A stretch of 64,000 bases of DNA from an uncultured Candidatus Neoarthromitus sp. (GTDB lineage Bacteria > Bacillota > Clostridia > Clostridiales > Clostridiaceae): the NCBI GenBank assembly GCA_937890765.1, contig CALADQ010000019.1, forward strand, positions 44,910 to 108,909. The letters run 5' to 3'. Within the stretch, counting starts at the first letter, position 1; each line of letters opens with the position of its first letter. The position numbers and the translations under genes are program-made. Below are positions 9,182 to 17,790 of the stretch, piece after piece. The notes beneath the pieces were generated by a model. That model was not told the origin of the DNA, did no database searches, and worked only from the letters and a program-made list of their open reading frames with translations.

Positions 9182-9595
9182 TTAACCAACTGATACAAAT
9201 TTATTTATATCTATAATTGTAATCAACTTTTGATTTAACTCTAAAACCCCCTTAACAAAAGGTAGTTTATTATCTATAGACTTTTTTATAGAGCTTGGAT
9301 ATATATCTAAAACCTCATCAACTTTATCTACAATGATACCTATTTCTTCAAATTCAACATCTAAAATTATTATGCTACTATGTTTATAGTCTGGTTCTTC
9401 GAGACTACTAGATAAATTTAAAAGTATAGATATATCAAGCAAAGAAATAATTATTCCTCTAAGATTTATTAATCCTTTTATATGCTTTGGAGCATTGGGA
9501 ACCTTAGTTATACTCATCATGTCATTTATGCTTAAAACTTTTGAGGCTGGTACTCCAAAGAATTCTTCTTTAATTTTAAATATAACTAACTGCAT
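9182..9595 (-). CDS. cheW: CheW-type chemotaxis coupling protein
   Basis: CheW links methyl-accepting receptors to the kinase CheA. The 137 residues form a single CheW beta-barrel domain, with the typical segments VIFKIKEEFFGVPASKVLSI, IKGLINLRGIIISLLDIS and IGIIVDKVDEVLDI. It lies between cheY and fliM in the flagellar operon. This is one of two cheW genes in the operon, the other being first at 15044-15508. The compact domain has no insertion, unlike the second copy. Confidence 0.94.
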   Translation of the reverse strand: MQLVIFKIKEEFFGVPASKVLSINDMMSITKVPNAPKHIKGLINLRGIIISLLDISILLNLSSSLEEPDYKHSSIIILDVEFEEIGIIVDKVDEVLDIYPSSIKKSIDNKLPFVKGVLELNQKLITIIDINKFVSVG

Positions 9596-9603
9596 ATATA
9601 ATT

Positions 9604-9963
9604 TTAACCTAAAACTTTTTTAACTGACTCAATTACTCTCTCTGCTTGGAAAGGTTTAACAATAAAATCCTTAGCTCCAGATTTTATAGCATCCATGACC
9701 ATTCCTTGTTGTCCCATAGCACTACACATTATAATGTTAGCTTTAGGGTCAAACGACATAATTTCCTTCAAAGCTTCTATACCATCCATCTCTGGCATAG
9801 TTATATCCATAGTAACTATATCTGGTTTATCTTTTTTATAAAGTTCAACAGCCTTAATACCATTACTTGCTTCTCCAACAACTTTATAACCATTTTTTTC
9901 TAATATATCCTTAAGCATCATTCTCATAAAAGCCGCATCATCTACTATTAAAATCCTACTCAT
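9604..9963 (-). CDS. cheY: Chemotaxis response regulator CheY
   Basis: This is a single receiver domain of 119 residues that carries the signal from CheA to the motor switch. All active residues are present: the acidic pair D8/D9 (LIVDDAAFMR), phosphoacceptor D53 (VTMDITMPEMDG), S81 (MCSAMG) and K103 (DFIVKPF). It is embedded between cheC and cheW. The phosphatases CheC and FliY in the same operon would switch it off. Confidence 0.96.
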   Translation of the reverse strand: MSRILIVDDAAFMRMMLKDILEKNGYKVVGEASNGIKAVELYKKDKPDIVTMDITMPEMDGIEALKEIMSFDPKANIIMCSAMGQQGMVMDAIKSGAKDFIVKPFQAERVIESVKKVLG

Positions 9964-9974
9964 TACAATTCCTC

Positions 9975-10580
9975 CTAAAATTCACTTTTTCCATTTAATA
10001 TTTTACTCATATTTCCTTTCCTAGGAACAAAATAAAAATAAACATTCATAACTCCAGAATCTAATCTATATTTAAAATCTGTTTGAATATTAACTATTTC
10101 ATCATAAAATTGTTCTTCCTCCATAAATGTATAAGATAATATAGCTGTAAGACTATCGTACAATAAACTACTGCTCTCTACCTCAACTTCAATATTCAAA
10201 AAATTGGCTATAGTTCTGATATAAGTTGATCCTACAATATTGCATACTTCTTCAATAAATGAAACCCTTATATCTTCTAATTCATCTTGTGGTAATGAAT
10301 TATCACCATCAACATCTCTAACCATTCTCCTAGCTGTATCAATATCAAAAAGCATTAATATACTTCCCTCTATCTGGCCTTTAATTATCAATATTTTACC
10401 TATAACTTCTGTATCTTTAATGTTACTCATAAAATTACTTATAGGTTCAATATTAACATTTGGCACAGACATTTTGATTTTGGCATTGAGTAATTCAGAT
10501 AAAGAAGTGGCCGAATTTCCTAAAGCTATATTAAATACTTCTTTTATAATATCTAATTGCTCTAAAGAATACTCAAGCAT
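9975..10580 (-). CDS. cheC: CheY-P phosphatase CheC
   Basis: CheC dephosphorylates CheY-P and is stimulated by CheD. Both CheC half-sites have the E-x2-N signature: KEVFNIALGNSATSLSELL near residue 14 and EEVCNIVGSTYIRTIANFL near residue 111. The ATG at 10580 is chosen because GGGAGG lies 8 bases upstream; a GTG 6 bases earlier is too close to that site. The length is about 201 residues. It lies between cheA and cheY, and CheD is encoded upstream in the same operon, so the full CheC-CheD adaptation loop is present. Confidence 0.92.
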   Translation of the reverse strand: MLEYSLEQLDIIKEVFNIALGNSATSLSELLNAKIKMSVPNVNIEPISNFMSNIKDTEVIGKILIIKGQIEGSILMLFDIDTARRMVRDVDGDNSLPQDELEDIRVSFIEEVCNIVGSTYIRTIANFLNIEVEVESSSLLYDSLTAILSYTFMEEEQFYDEIVNIQTDFKYRLDSGVMNVYFYFVPRKGNMSKILNGKSEF

Positions 10581-10603
10581 AAGCACATCCTCCCACGCTT
10601 TAT

Positions 10604-12733
10604 TTAAGATATAATTGTAGCAACATCAACTATGAGTGTAACAAGACCATCTCCTAATATTGTCGCTCCTATATATTCTTTTAAATCTTGTAAACTTTTT
10701 CCTAATCCTTTTATCACAATTTCTTGTTGACCTAACAAATCATCAACTAAAAGAGCAGCTACTTTTTCTCCAACTTTAGCAACTATTATATAATTATTGT
10801 TAATATTATCCTGATTTTCATAGGAATCTAAATTAAATTTCTCAGACATTCTTATCAATGGAATTATTTCATCTCTATAAGATATTACCTCCTTATTATT
10901 ACTTTTCTTAATAATATCTTCTTTCCAATTTATAACACTATCAATAAATCCTACTGATATAGCCATTGTTTCTCCATTAACTTTGACTAAAAGGGCTTTT
11001 ATTATTTGGAGAGTAAGTGGTAATTTTATAATAAATGTAGACCCTTTACCAAACTCACTAACTAAATCTATCGTTCCTCCAAGAGATGATATTTTTGTTT
11101 TTACAACATCCATACCAACACCTCTTCCAGAAACATCAGTTACTTTTTCTTTAGTACTAAAGCCTTCTAAAAAAATCAAATTTTTTATATCTGAATCCGA
11201 CATCCCATCAGTATTTATTGATATTTTTTCAGCTTTTTCTTTAATCTTGTCAACACTTATTCCTTTTCCATCGTCCTTTATTTTGATTACTGCTTTCGTA
11301 CCTTCTTGATAAGAATAAAGAGTTATTTTTCCCGTAGGATTTTTACCACTAGCTAACCTTTCTTCTTTAGTTTCTATTCCGTGATCTACAGCATTTCTCA
11401 ATAAATGTATAAGAGGTTCTCCTATTTCGTCAATAACAGTTCTATCTAATTCAGTGTTGGCACCTTCAATTAAAAATTGAATATCTTTATTCAATTCGAG
11501 AGACAAATCTCTTATCATTCTTGGAAATCTACTGAATACAACTTCTAACGGTAACATTCTAATTTTCATAACCAAATCCTGCAATTCAGAAGTAGATCTT
11601 GCAATTTGCTCTAAAGTTTCATTCAACTCAGGCAAATTATATGTATTGCTTATTTGTTCCAACCTAGTTCTATGAATCACAAGCTCAGATACCATATTCA
11701 TAAACATATCTAACCTCTCTAAATCTACTCTAACTGACTGTGCTCCTTTTTTATGAGAAATATTTTTCTTTTTTGAATATGATATAGATTCTTTAGGTAC
11801 TTGTTTATTATTTGCATTTATTTGAACTTTATTTATATTTTTAGAATTAACATCATTGTTATTTTTTGGTTTCTCATCATCTTTAGAATTATCTTGATCA
11901 CTTTCTTCCTTCAATTGATTTTTTATATTTTCTTTTGCCTCTTCTAAATTTATAAATACTTCCTCACCATAAGCTTGCTTAATATTTTCTGAATTTATTT
12001 TCTTTATAGCAACTTTTTGTATTTCAGAAATATTTTTTATAATTAACTTTAATTTTTCTTGAGATAACATAGTTATATAAACTATATCCACCTCAAAATC
12101 AAAATTTTCACTTTCAATATTTTGTATAGAAGGAAGAGTGTGTATTATTTCACCATACTTTTCAATTTCCCTAAAGAATATAAATACTCTAGCTGTTTTT
12201 AAAAGAACAGTTTCTGCTAAAATAATCTTTATCTCATAAACTGAATAAACTTTTCCTTCTATATTTATCAAGTTAATATGATGTTCTTCCAACATCAATT
12301 TCTCTTCTATGGTAATTTCTTTTTTACTAGTTTCAGTTAATTCACTTTCTTTTTTGGGATCTGCTACTGAAACCAATAGTTCCATGACTTGACTAATGTC
12401 CATATCATCATTATGTCCATCACTTATATTGTTCACCATTAATTCCAAAGTATCCAAACATTTAAAAAGAATTGTTATAACATCTCTATTTACTTTTAAA
12501 GTTCCATCTCTAAATTTAGATAAAACATCCTCCATCTTGTGAGTTAACTCTGACATTTTCATATAACCCATGGTAGCTGACATTCCCTTTATAGTATGAC
12601 TAACTCTAAAAATAGCATTTACAACTTCCAAATCTTCAGGATTTTGTTCCAGCTCCAATAAATTATCATTTAATTTTGTAAGATTATCTAATGATTCTTC
12701 TAAAAACATGGAGAGATATTGTGAAATATCCAA
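10604..12733 (-). CDS. cheA: Chemotaxis histidine kinase CheA
   Basis: CheA is the central kinase that phosphorylates CheY and CheB. Domains in order are: P1 Hpt with the phospho-His H46 in RVSHTIKGMSATMG; a P2-like region (about 150-270); an Asn/Lys-rich linker (about 270-325); P3 dimerisation (VDLERLDMFMNMVSELVIHRTRLEQIS); the P4 ATPase with N box HLLRNAVDHGIE, G1 KDDGKGIS and G2 GRGVGMDVVK; and a P5 CheW-like domain at the C terminus. The start is TTG at 12733 with AAAGGTGG 9 bases upstream, one base after the cheR stop. Confidence 0.96.
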   Translation of the reverse strand: MDISQYLSMFLEESLDNLTKLNDNLLELEQNPEDLEVVNAIFRVSHTIKGMSATMGYMKMSELTHKMEDVLSKFRDGTLKVNRDVITILFKCLDTLELMVNNISDGHNDDMDISQVMELLVSVADPKKESELTETSKKEITIEEKLMLEEHHINLINIEGKVYSVYEIKIILAETVLLKTARVFIFFREIEKYGEIIHTLPSIQNIESENFDFEVDIVYITMLSQEKLKLIIKNISEIQKVAIKKINSENIKQAYGEEVFINLEEAKENIKNQLKEESDQDNSKDDEKPKNNNDVNSKNINKVQINANNKQVPKESISYSKKKNISHKKGAQSVRVDLERLDMFMNMVSELVIHRTRLEQISNTYNLPELNETLEQIARSTSELQDLVMKIRMLPLEVVFSRFPRMIRDLSLELNKDIQFLIEGANTELDRTVIDEIGEPLIHLLRNAVDHGIETKEERLASGKNPTGKITLYSYQEGTKAVIKIKDDGKGISVDKIKEKAEKISINTDGMSDSDIKNLIFLEGFSTKEKVTDVSGRGVGMDVVKTKISSLGGTIDLVSEFGKGSTFIIKLPLTLQIIKALLVKVNGETMAISVGFIDSVINWKEDIIKKSNNKEVISYRDEIIPLIRMSEKFNLDSYENQDNINNNYIIVAKVGEKVAALLVDDLLGQQEIVIKGLGKSLQDLKEYIGATILGDGLVTLIVDVATIIS

Positions 12734-12734
12734 A

Positions 12735-13511
12735 TTATTTCACCACCTTTTGATAAAAAAACGTTCCTAATTTTTTAAATCCAATTTGTTTATAATCGTA
12801 AATATTCTCAGTAGCTCCTATAAATACAATTCCATTATCATTAAGTGAATTGAAAAATTTATTATATATTTTAATTTTCTCTTCTTTTTTGAAATATATA
12901 ACAACATTTCTACAAAGAATTAAATCTAATGATTCAGGAAAATTTTCTAAAAGCAAATCATGTCTTGAAAATGTAATCTTATTTTTTATAGAGTCATGGA
13001 TTTTATATTTATCACCAACTTTGTTAAAATATTTCAATAAATAATAATCTGGAACTCCTAAAATCTCATCATCTTTATAAATTCCATTTTTCGCGTAATT
13101 TAATACATTTCTATCAATATCTGTAGCTAAAATTTTATAATTTGTTATGGACATATTTTCTAAAATCATTGCTACAGAATATGACTCTGATCCATTTGAA
13201 CAAGCACTACTCCAAATTGTATAGCAATCTCTTTTAGGTATGTGTTTTCTAAAAATTTCTTTCAACTGCATAAAAGTGTCTGGATTTCTGAAAAATTCTG
13301 TTACGTTTATTGTTATTAAATCTAAAAATTGTTCTCTTAAGTTGTCATCAAAAGTGCACATTTTTATAAATTCAAAAGTTGTTTTTGCATTTGTCTTTGA
13401 CACAAACGATTCAATTCTTCTACGCATTTGCAATTCTTTATAGGCGTTCAAGTTAATTTTAAATTCCCTTTGTACGTAATTACAAAGCTCTATGTAATCT
13501 ATTTCTATCAT
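12735..13511 (-). CDS. cheR: Chemotaxis protein methyltransferase CheR
   Basis: CheR methylates receptor glutamates using S-adenosylmethionine. The N-terminal helical domain (YVQREFKINLNAYKELQMRRRIESF) and the Rossmann SAM domain (IWSSACSNGSESYSVAMIL, ILATDIDRNVL, LILCRNVVIYF, FIGATENI) are complete. I start at the ATG at 13511, which has GGAGAAAGG about 9 bases upstream; an upstream in-frame TTG at 13541 overlaps cheB and has no site. It lies between cheB and cheA. Confidence 0.94.
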   Translation of the reverse strand: MIEIDYIELCNYVQREFKINLNAYKELQMRRRIESFVSKTNAKTTFEFIKMCTFDDNLREQFLDLITINVTEFFRNPDTFMQLKEIFRKHIPKRDCYTIWSSACSNGSESYSVAMILENMSITNYKILATDIDRNVLNYAKNGIYKDDEILGVPDYYLLKYFNKVGDKYKIHDSIKNKITFSRHDLLLENFPESLDLILCRNVVIYFKKEEKIKIYNKFFNSLNDNGIVFIGATENIYDYKQIGFKKLGTFFYQKVVK

Positions 13512-13537
13512 TACAAAATACCTTTCTCCAGGCACTA

Positions 13538-14554
13538 TCAAATTTTACCTGAGTGCTTTAAAATTTCAACTACTATATCGTTAACTGATAAAACTTTATC
13601 TATATTACCAGTTTCTATTGCCGCTTTTGGCATTCCAAAAACTTCACAGCTATTTTCATTTTGAGATATTGTGGTTCCGCCTCTTTTTTTTACGCATTCC
13701 ACACCAAAAGATGCGTCTTTTCCCATTCCTGTTAAAACTATTCCCAAAAGTCCCTCTCTATATAATTTAGAAGCTGAACAAAATAATAAATCTGCTGATG
13801 GCCTAACATTATTCACAAAATCATTTTTGTTAAGAAATATACGTTTACTAGAATGTATTTCCATATGAAAACCACTTGGAGCTATGTAAATAATATTTGG
13901 TTTTATTAGTTCACCATCTCTTCCTTCATGAAATTGAAAATTGCAAATTTGGCTTAATCTATCTGCAAATTGTTTTGTACACCCGTCAGGCATGTGTTGA
14001 ACTATAAAAATTGGAATATCTAAATTCATTTTGAATCTACTAAATATGCGTTCAATTATTTTGGGACCACCAGTGGAAGAAGCAATTACAATTGCCTTTT
14101 CTAAATTAGAAATATTTTGTTTTATTCTGTTATTTTTTATTGTGTGAACTTCTTTAATTATGGAATCTTTAATTTGAGATATTTCGCTTAAAGTTAGTTT
14201 GCCTAAATAATCTATAAACTTTATATTTTTAAAATCCAAAACTTGTTTCATTGAAGAAATTTTTTGTGATTCAATATTAGTTACAAACAAAATGTTGAAG
14301 CCATAACATTTTAAATCTAACAAAATATTTAAAATGTCATCTCGAACATATTTTAAATTAACAACAACGCAATCAACCATATATTTTAAATTAGACAAAA
14401 AACATTTCATACTCTTATAATCTCTAAATATTCCTACTATATCTATCTCCATATCATCTAAAAACTCATCGTAAACTAATTTTTTCATAAGAGGAGATTC
14501 ATCAAGGATTATAATTTTTGTTTTGTCTATGTCTGCATCATTTCTACAATTCAA
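13538..14554 (-). CDS. cheB: CheB-type methylesterase with degenerate receiver domain
   Basis: CheB removes receptor methyl groups. The C-terminal esterase is intact: S160 in ASSTGGP, H187 in VQHMP and D280 in TGMGKDASFG. The N-terminal receiver keeps its fold and the acidic pair as LDES (D18/E19). Aligning its G41 and D61 with B. subtilis CheB places N66 (CVVVNLKYV) where the phosphorylated Asp54 should be. Phosphorylation at that position is therefore not expected, and the usual release of autoinhibition must differ. The start is TTG at 14554 with no strong binding site, overlapping cheD by 11 bases, which suggests translational coupling. Confidence 0.9.
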   Translation of the reverse strand: MNCRNDADIDKTKIIILDESPLMKKLVYDEFLDDMEIDIVGIFRDYKSMKCFLSNLKYMVDCVVVNLKYVRDDILNILLDLKCYGFNILFVTNIESQKISSMKQVLDFKNIKFIDYLGKLTLSEISQIKDSIIKEVHTIKNNRIKQNISNLEKAIVIASSTGGPKIIERIFSRFKMNLDIPIFIVQHMPDGCTKQFADRLSQICNFQFHEGRDGELIKPNIIYIAPSGFHMEIHSSKRIFLNKNDFVNNVRPSADLLFCSASKLYREGLLGIVLTGMGKDASFGVECVKKRGGTTISQNENSCEVFGMPKAAIETGNIDKVLSVNDIVVEILKHSGKI

Positions 14555-15038
14555 TTTCCTGCTTTACCTTCCCATAAATTTTCATAATTATGCTTCCATC
14601 ATTGAGATTAAAAAATATTGTTCTTCCAATATCTCCACCAACTTCTTCTGCTTGCAATTTTATTGAATTTTCTTTAAGAAATTTTTTAACTGCAAAAACA
14701 TTTTGTTCGCCGATATTTAAATTTCCAGATTTTCTTTTGAACATTGATGCGCCACCAACAATTTTTGCAACAATGTCATTTTTATTTCCGCCCATGGCCA
14801 ACATTTTGTTTAACATATAAGGCAACGCATATTCTGCATAACGAAATCTTCCATTGTCACTCTCTAAATCTTCAACATTACAAGAAACATTTGGTAACAT
14901 TATGTGCGCAAGTGCACCAATTTTATTTTTTTTGTCATAAAACGTTACTCCGACACATGACCCTAATCCTCTAGTTTCCAAAATAAAAGGAGCTTTATTT
15001 ACAACTAACTCCCCGATTCCTATATTAATAATGTTCAT
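14544..15038 (-). CDS. cheD: Receptor glutamine deamidase CheD
   Basis: CheD deamidates receptor glutamines and stimulates CheC. The catalytic Cys (C28 in GLGSCVGVTFYD) and His (H45 in GALAHIMLP) are present, together with the family blocks RYAEYALPYMLNKM, VGGASMF and NIGEQN. At 164 residues it has the usual length. It lies between cheW (5 bases upstream) and cheB (overlapping). Confidence 0.95.
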   Translation of the reverse strand: MNIINIGIGELVVNKAPFILETRGLGSCVGVTFYDKKNKIGALAHIMLPNVSCNVEDLESDNGRFRYAEYALPYMLNKMLAMGGNKNDIVAKIVGGASMFKRKSGNLNIGEQNVFAVKKFLKENSIKLQAEEVGGDIGRTIFFNLNDGSIIMKIYGKVKQEIEL

Positions 15039-15043
15039 AATTG

Positions 15044-15508
15044 TTACGCCTTACTCTCCTCTAATTCAATTTTAACTATTTTAGCTACCGAAAGATAAAT
15101 TATAATTTCGTCATTAATCAAAACCATATCTTTCACGTATCTAAAATCTAACCCTTCTGAGTTACTGTCAGAGTTTTTTGTAAAATTAGAACTATCTTCA
15201 GAATTTTCTTTGTTGTAATTAAAAACTTCAAGAACTTCATCTACAACAATTCCTACCAACACATCATTATTTTTCACAATTATTATTTTTTTATGTGAAT
15301 TTTCAAGCCCACTCTCTACGCCTATTCTTTTAGCTAAACTATATATTTTAATAACATTGCCTTCATGATTGTAAAGTCCAACTAAAGTTTTTTGCGTTGA
15401 AGGCACGTAAGTTAAATTTTCAAATTTTATAATTCTATCAACATAAGTAGTGTCAAAAGCATACTTACCTTTTCCTATTTTAAATATCAAAAGTTTTGTA
15501 TCTAACAT
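15044..15508 (-). CDS. cheW: CheW-like chemotaxis protein with Ser/Asn-rich loop
   Basis: This is the second CheW-domain protein and the first gene of the flagellar/chemotaxis operon. Recognisable parts are LLIFKIGKGKYAFDTTYVDRII, TLVGLYNHEGNVIKIYSLAKRIG and VGIVVDEVLEVFN. A hydrophilic stretch of about 20 residues, rich in Ser, Asn and Glu (around 108-128), is inserted before the last strands. It starts with ATG after AAAGGAGAAG. A terminator lies less than 50 bases upstream. No obvious sigma-A promoter fits in between, and I see no clear SigD-type motif either. Confidence 0.88.
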   Translation of the reverse strand: MLDTKLLIFKIGKGKYAFDTTYVDRIIKFENLTYVPSTQKTLVGLYNHEGNVIKIYSLAKRIGVESGLENSHKKIIIVKNNDVLVGIVVDEVLEVFNYNKENSEDSSNFTKNSDSNSEGLDFRYVKDMVLINDEIIIYLSVAKIVKIELEESKA

Positions 15509-15545
15509 TTGAAATTTACTTCTCCTTTAAAAATTTTTACATAAA

Positions 15546-15587
15546 CAAAAATAAAGACTATTTGATTTTATTATTTCTCAAATAGCC
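15546..15587 (-). terminator. Intrinsic terminator after the class IV aminotransferase gene
   Basis: A 10-bp stem (arms 15556-15565 and 15578-15587, one G-U pair) is followed on the minus strand by TTTATTTTTG. It separates the aminotransferase gene from the che/fla operon. Confidence 0.75.
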
Positions 15588-15606
15588 TATAATATTATTA
15601 CAATTT

Positions 15607-16398
15607 TCAATTTTGAAAATATTTACGAAAAAACTGTTGTACTTTCTTAACATTCACATTATTTAAATTTACGCTCATTCCATTTATTTTTTTTACGGTC
15701 AAAACATTCGATGAAGTGCTTGTCAAAAAACAACAATCAAAATTAAATATATTATCCAAATGTATACTTTCTTCAATCAAACTAAAACCAAAATCTTTTA
15801 TTATTTCATTCACACGTTTGCGAGTTACCCCACTTAAAACTAAATCTTCCGATGCCGTAAAAAAATATTTTCCTTTAACAAAATAAACATTCGTCCTACT
15901 TCCTTCAGTTATGTAACCATTTTTATTTACCATTAAAATTTCGTAAACATTATTTTCTTCGATAATACGATTCACAGTTTCCTTAAAAAAAATATCGTAC
16001 GTCTTAACACTCGGATTATTTCTTTCAATATTGTAAGTTATCACATCAACGCCGATATTTTCATCAGGATAATAAAATTTAATTGGATAAATGTACAAAT
16101 CGAAATCATCAGAGTCATCAAACAAAATTTCAATTTTCACATTTCCATTTACTATTTCATTTTCATTTATAATATTTTCAATTTTAAATTCAATATCATT
16201 TAAATCAATATTTTTCCCAGTTAATTTAAAAACAGAATTTTTCAAACGAACAAAATGGTCATTCCAAAACAAAATTTCTCCATTACAAATTCTTATAACT
16301 TCATAAACATTTCTCACTTTAAACCTATAAATTTTTTTGAAACAATCAGAGCCTAAAATCTCATCATTCACTAAAAATTTTTTACCAACCAAATTCAT
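15607..16398 (-). CDS. Class IV PLP aminotransferase / aminodeoxychorismate lyase-like protein
   Basis: This is a fold-type IV PLP enzyme of 263 residues. Family blocks are FKVRNVYEVIRICNGEILFWNDHFVRL near the N terminus, the likely Lys region SVKTYDIFF, MVNKNGYITEGSRTNVYFVKG (phosphate and cofactor contacts) and SGVTRKRV. The family covers branched-chain and D-amino acid aminotransferases and 4-amino-4-deoxychorismate lyase; I cannot tell which. It starts 4 bases after a HAD phosphatase gene, so the two are probably co-translated. Its first residues, NLVGKKFLVN, nearly repeat the C-terminal segment NLVGKKFLIN of that phosphatase. The start is uncertain because there is little ribosome binding site before the ATG. 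Confidence 0.8.
   Translation of the reverse strand: MNLVGKKFLVNDEILGSDCFKKIYRFKVRNVYEVIRICNGEILFWNDHFVRLKNSVFKLTGKNIDLNDIEFKIENIINENEIVNGNVKIEILFDDSDDFDLYIYPIKFYYPDENIGVDVITYNIERNNPSVKTYDIFFKETVNRIIEENNVYEILMVNKNGYITEGSRTNVYFVKGKYFFTASEDLVLSGVTRKRVNEIIKDFGFSLIEESIHLDNIFNFDCCFLTSTSSNVLTVKKINGMSVNLNNVNVKKVQQFFRKYFQN
16372..16395. repeat. 24-bp perfect direct repeat, copy 1
   Basis: This copy lies at the 5' end of the aminotransferase gene. An identical copy is at 16454-16477, in the 3' part of the adjoining HAD gene, 82 bases away start to start. In both genes the repeat is read in the same frame as NLVGKKFL. Confidence 0.9.
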
Positions 16399-16402
16399 AA
16401 CA

Positions 16403-17047
16403 CTAATTCCATTTTAAATTCAAAATATTTTCCACACTTTTCTTACTATTAATTAAAAATTTTTTACCAACCAAATTAAACAAAGGCATATCATTCAACG
16501 AATCAGAGTACATGCAAGAATTTTTCAAATCATAATTTCTAATTCCATTTTTATATAAATACTCATAAAATCTATAAACTTTTTCTGTGCCCTTATTGTT
16601 GTTCCCAATTATTTTTCCAGTATAAACACCATCTTCAATTTCATAACGAGTTCCCAAAACACAATCAACAGAATCTAACTTGTTGAAATTATTCAAATAA
16701 AATTCTGGCGATGCCGAAATCAAAATTACCTTGTACCCTTCACTTTTGCGTTTGTTAATTTCATCAATCGCATCTCCATAAATCAAATCTTTCATAATTC
16801 GCTTTTCGTAATAAATTTTTGACAATTCACAAACAGCTTCTACAGATAATCCATTTAAAAAAGACAGAAATAACTCTTTAGATTTTTTCTCATCATAAAA
16901 TTTCAAAACATACATTAATCCAGAGCCAATAGCTTTGCTCGCATACATTAAAAACCTTTTGTCATAAGAACACAAAAATCTGTAGAACTCAATCAATGTA
17001 TCCTTTCGAGTTATGGTTAAATCCACATCAAAAATTGCAAACTTCAA
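16403..17047 (-). CDS. HAD-IB family phosphatase (SerB-like)
   Basis: This is a haloacid dehalogenase superfamily hydrolase. Motif I is DVDLTIT (nucleophile Asp in FAIFDVD), motif II is ISASPEFYL, a Lys region lies near NNNKGTEKV, and motif III is YSDSLNDMPLF. A helical cap follows motif I. This arrangement is typical of the SerB/HAD-IB group, which act on phosphoserine or small phosphomonoesters; the substrate is not evident. The TTG at 17047 has GGGAGG 7 bases upstream and is preferred over a TTG two codons earlier. It is followed after 4 bases by the aminotransferase gene and shares a 24-bp repeat with it. Confidence 0.85.
   Translation of the reverse strand: MKFAIFDVDLTITRKDTLIEFYRFLCSYDKRFLMYASKAIGSGLMYVLKFYDEKKSKELFLSFLNGLSVEAVCELSKIYYEKRIMKDLIYGDAIDEINKRKSEGYKVILISASPEFYLNNFNKLDSVDCVLGTRYEIEDGVYTGKIIGNNNKGTEKVYRFYEYLYKNGIRNYDLKNSCMYSDSLNDMPLFNLVGKKFLINSKKSVENILNLKWN
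16454..16477. repeat. 24-bp perfect direct repeat, copy 2
   Basis: This copy encodes part of the NLVGKKFL segment near the C terminus of the HAD protein, after motif III. It is identical to 16372-16395. Confidence 0.9.
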
Positions 17048-17070
17048 ATTCAAGCCTCCCTAAACATATA

Positions 17071-17104
17071 AAACAAAAGTGCCCCTTAAACTTCAAAAGG
17101 ACAC
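17071..17104 (-). terminator. Intrinsic terminator after the DUF1292 gene
   Basis: An imperfect GC-containing stem (arms 17079-17087 and about 17097-17104, G-U pairs) is followed by CTTTTGTTTT on the minus strand. It stands just before the HAD gene. Confidence 0.65.
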
Positions 17105-17120
17105 CAATTTAAAATAATTT

Positions 17121-17435
17121 TTATTCTTCAATACTATCGTAATACGCCGCAACTTCCTCGAACTCTTTTTCTTCAGGGACAACCAACTCATCATCATCAG
17201 TCAACCTAAAAACATATGAAGATTCATCTTCTTTATTGTGAACAACGCAATAATTTTTCCCTTTATACTCAAACCCATCAATTATTTCACATTTTATTAC
17301 GTTATGATTTTCATCTTCGAACTCTACGAAAACAGGTTCTTCAATTTCATCTCCTGTATAATCATCATCGTAACCCTGCTCTTGCAAATCATCATTTTCA
17401 TTTAAAACATCTTTTTCATTTTCATCATGCATCAT
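17121..17435 (-). CDS. DUF1292 family protein (YrzB-like)
   Basis: This is an acidic protein of 104 residues. After a highly acidic N-terminal tail (about 1-32), the DUF1292 core begins at VFVEFEDENHNVIKCEIIDGFEYKGKNYCVV and ends with EEKEFEEVAAYYDSI. The family is common in Firmicutes, often near ruvX/yqgF-type genes, and has no established function. Here it is a single gene with its own terminator. The start ATG follows AAGGAG by 6 bases. Confidence 0.85.
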   Translation of the reverse strand: MMHDENEKDVLNENDDLQEQGYDDDYTGDEIEEPVFVEFEDENHNVIKCEIIDGFEYKGKNYCVVHNKEDESSYVFRLTDDDELVVPEEKEFEEVAAYYDSIEE

Positions 17436-17519
17436 AAATAACTCCTTAAAAAAGGATTACACCTCCATTCTCAAAAATCGGATTATTTATTATGATTTCC
17501 AAAATAAACATTAAATATG

Positions 17520-17729
17520 TTATTTTTTTATTTCAGTAATTAAAGTTTCTGCAGAGTCAGCTGAAACGAATTCTCCATCTAACAAAACAAATGGAGTTTC
17601 GCAACACTCACCGCAATAACCCAAACATCCTTGAACCTCAACTTCATAATCACTAGATTTTTCAAATTCTTCTTTAACTTTATCCGTACCTAAAACAAAA
17701 TTGCATTCGCAAATATCTATTTTTTTCAT
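17520..17729 (-). CDS. DUF1450 small cysteine-rich protein (YuzB-like)
   Basis: This protein of about 69 residues begins MKKIDICECNFVLGTDKV and carries the Cys cluster GCLGYCGECCETPFVLLDGEFV, the pattern of DUF1450 (YuzB) proteins. Their fold resembles thioredoxin-like ferredoxins; whether a metal or FeS cluster is bound is unknown. The ATG at 17729 has GGAGA 9 bases upstream, whereas an earlier in-frame ATG at 17747 has none. A good promoter lies about 60 bases upstream. Confidence 0.85.
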   Translation of the reverse strand: MKKIDICECNFVLGTDKVKEEFEKSSDYEVEVQGCLGYCGECCETPFVLLDGEFVSADSAETLITEIKK

Positions 17730-17790
17730 AATTTCACATCTCCACATTTAAATCTTTTAAATAACTAAACTTAATTTGTCATCACTCTAA

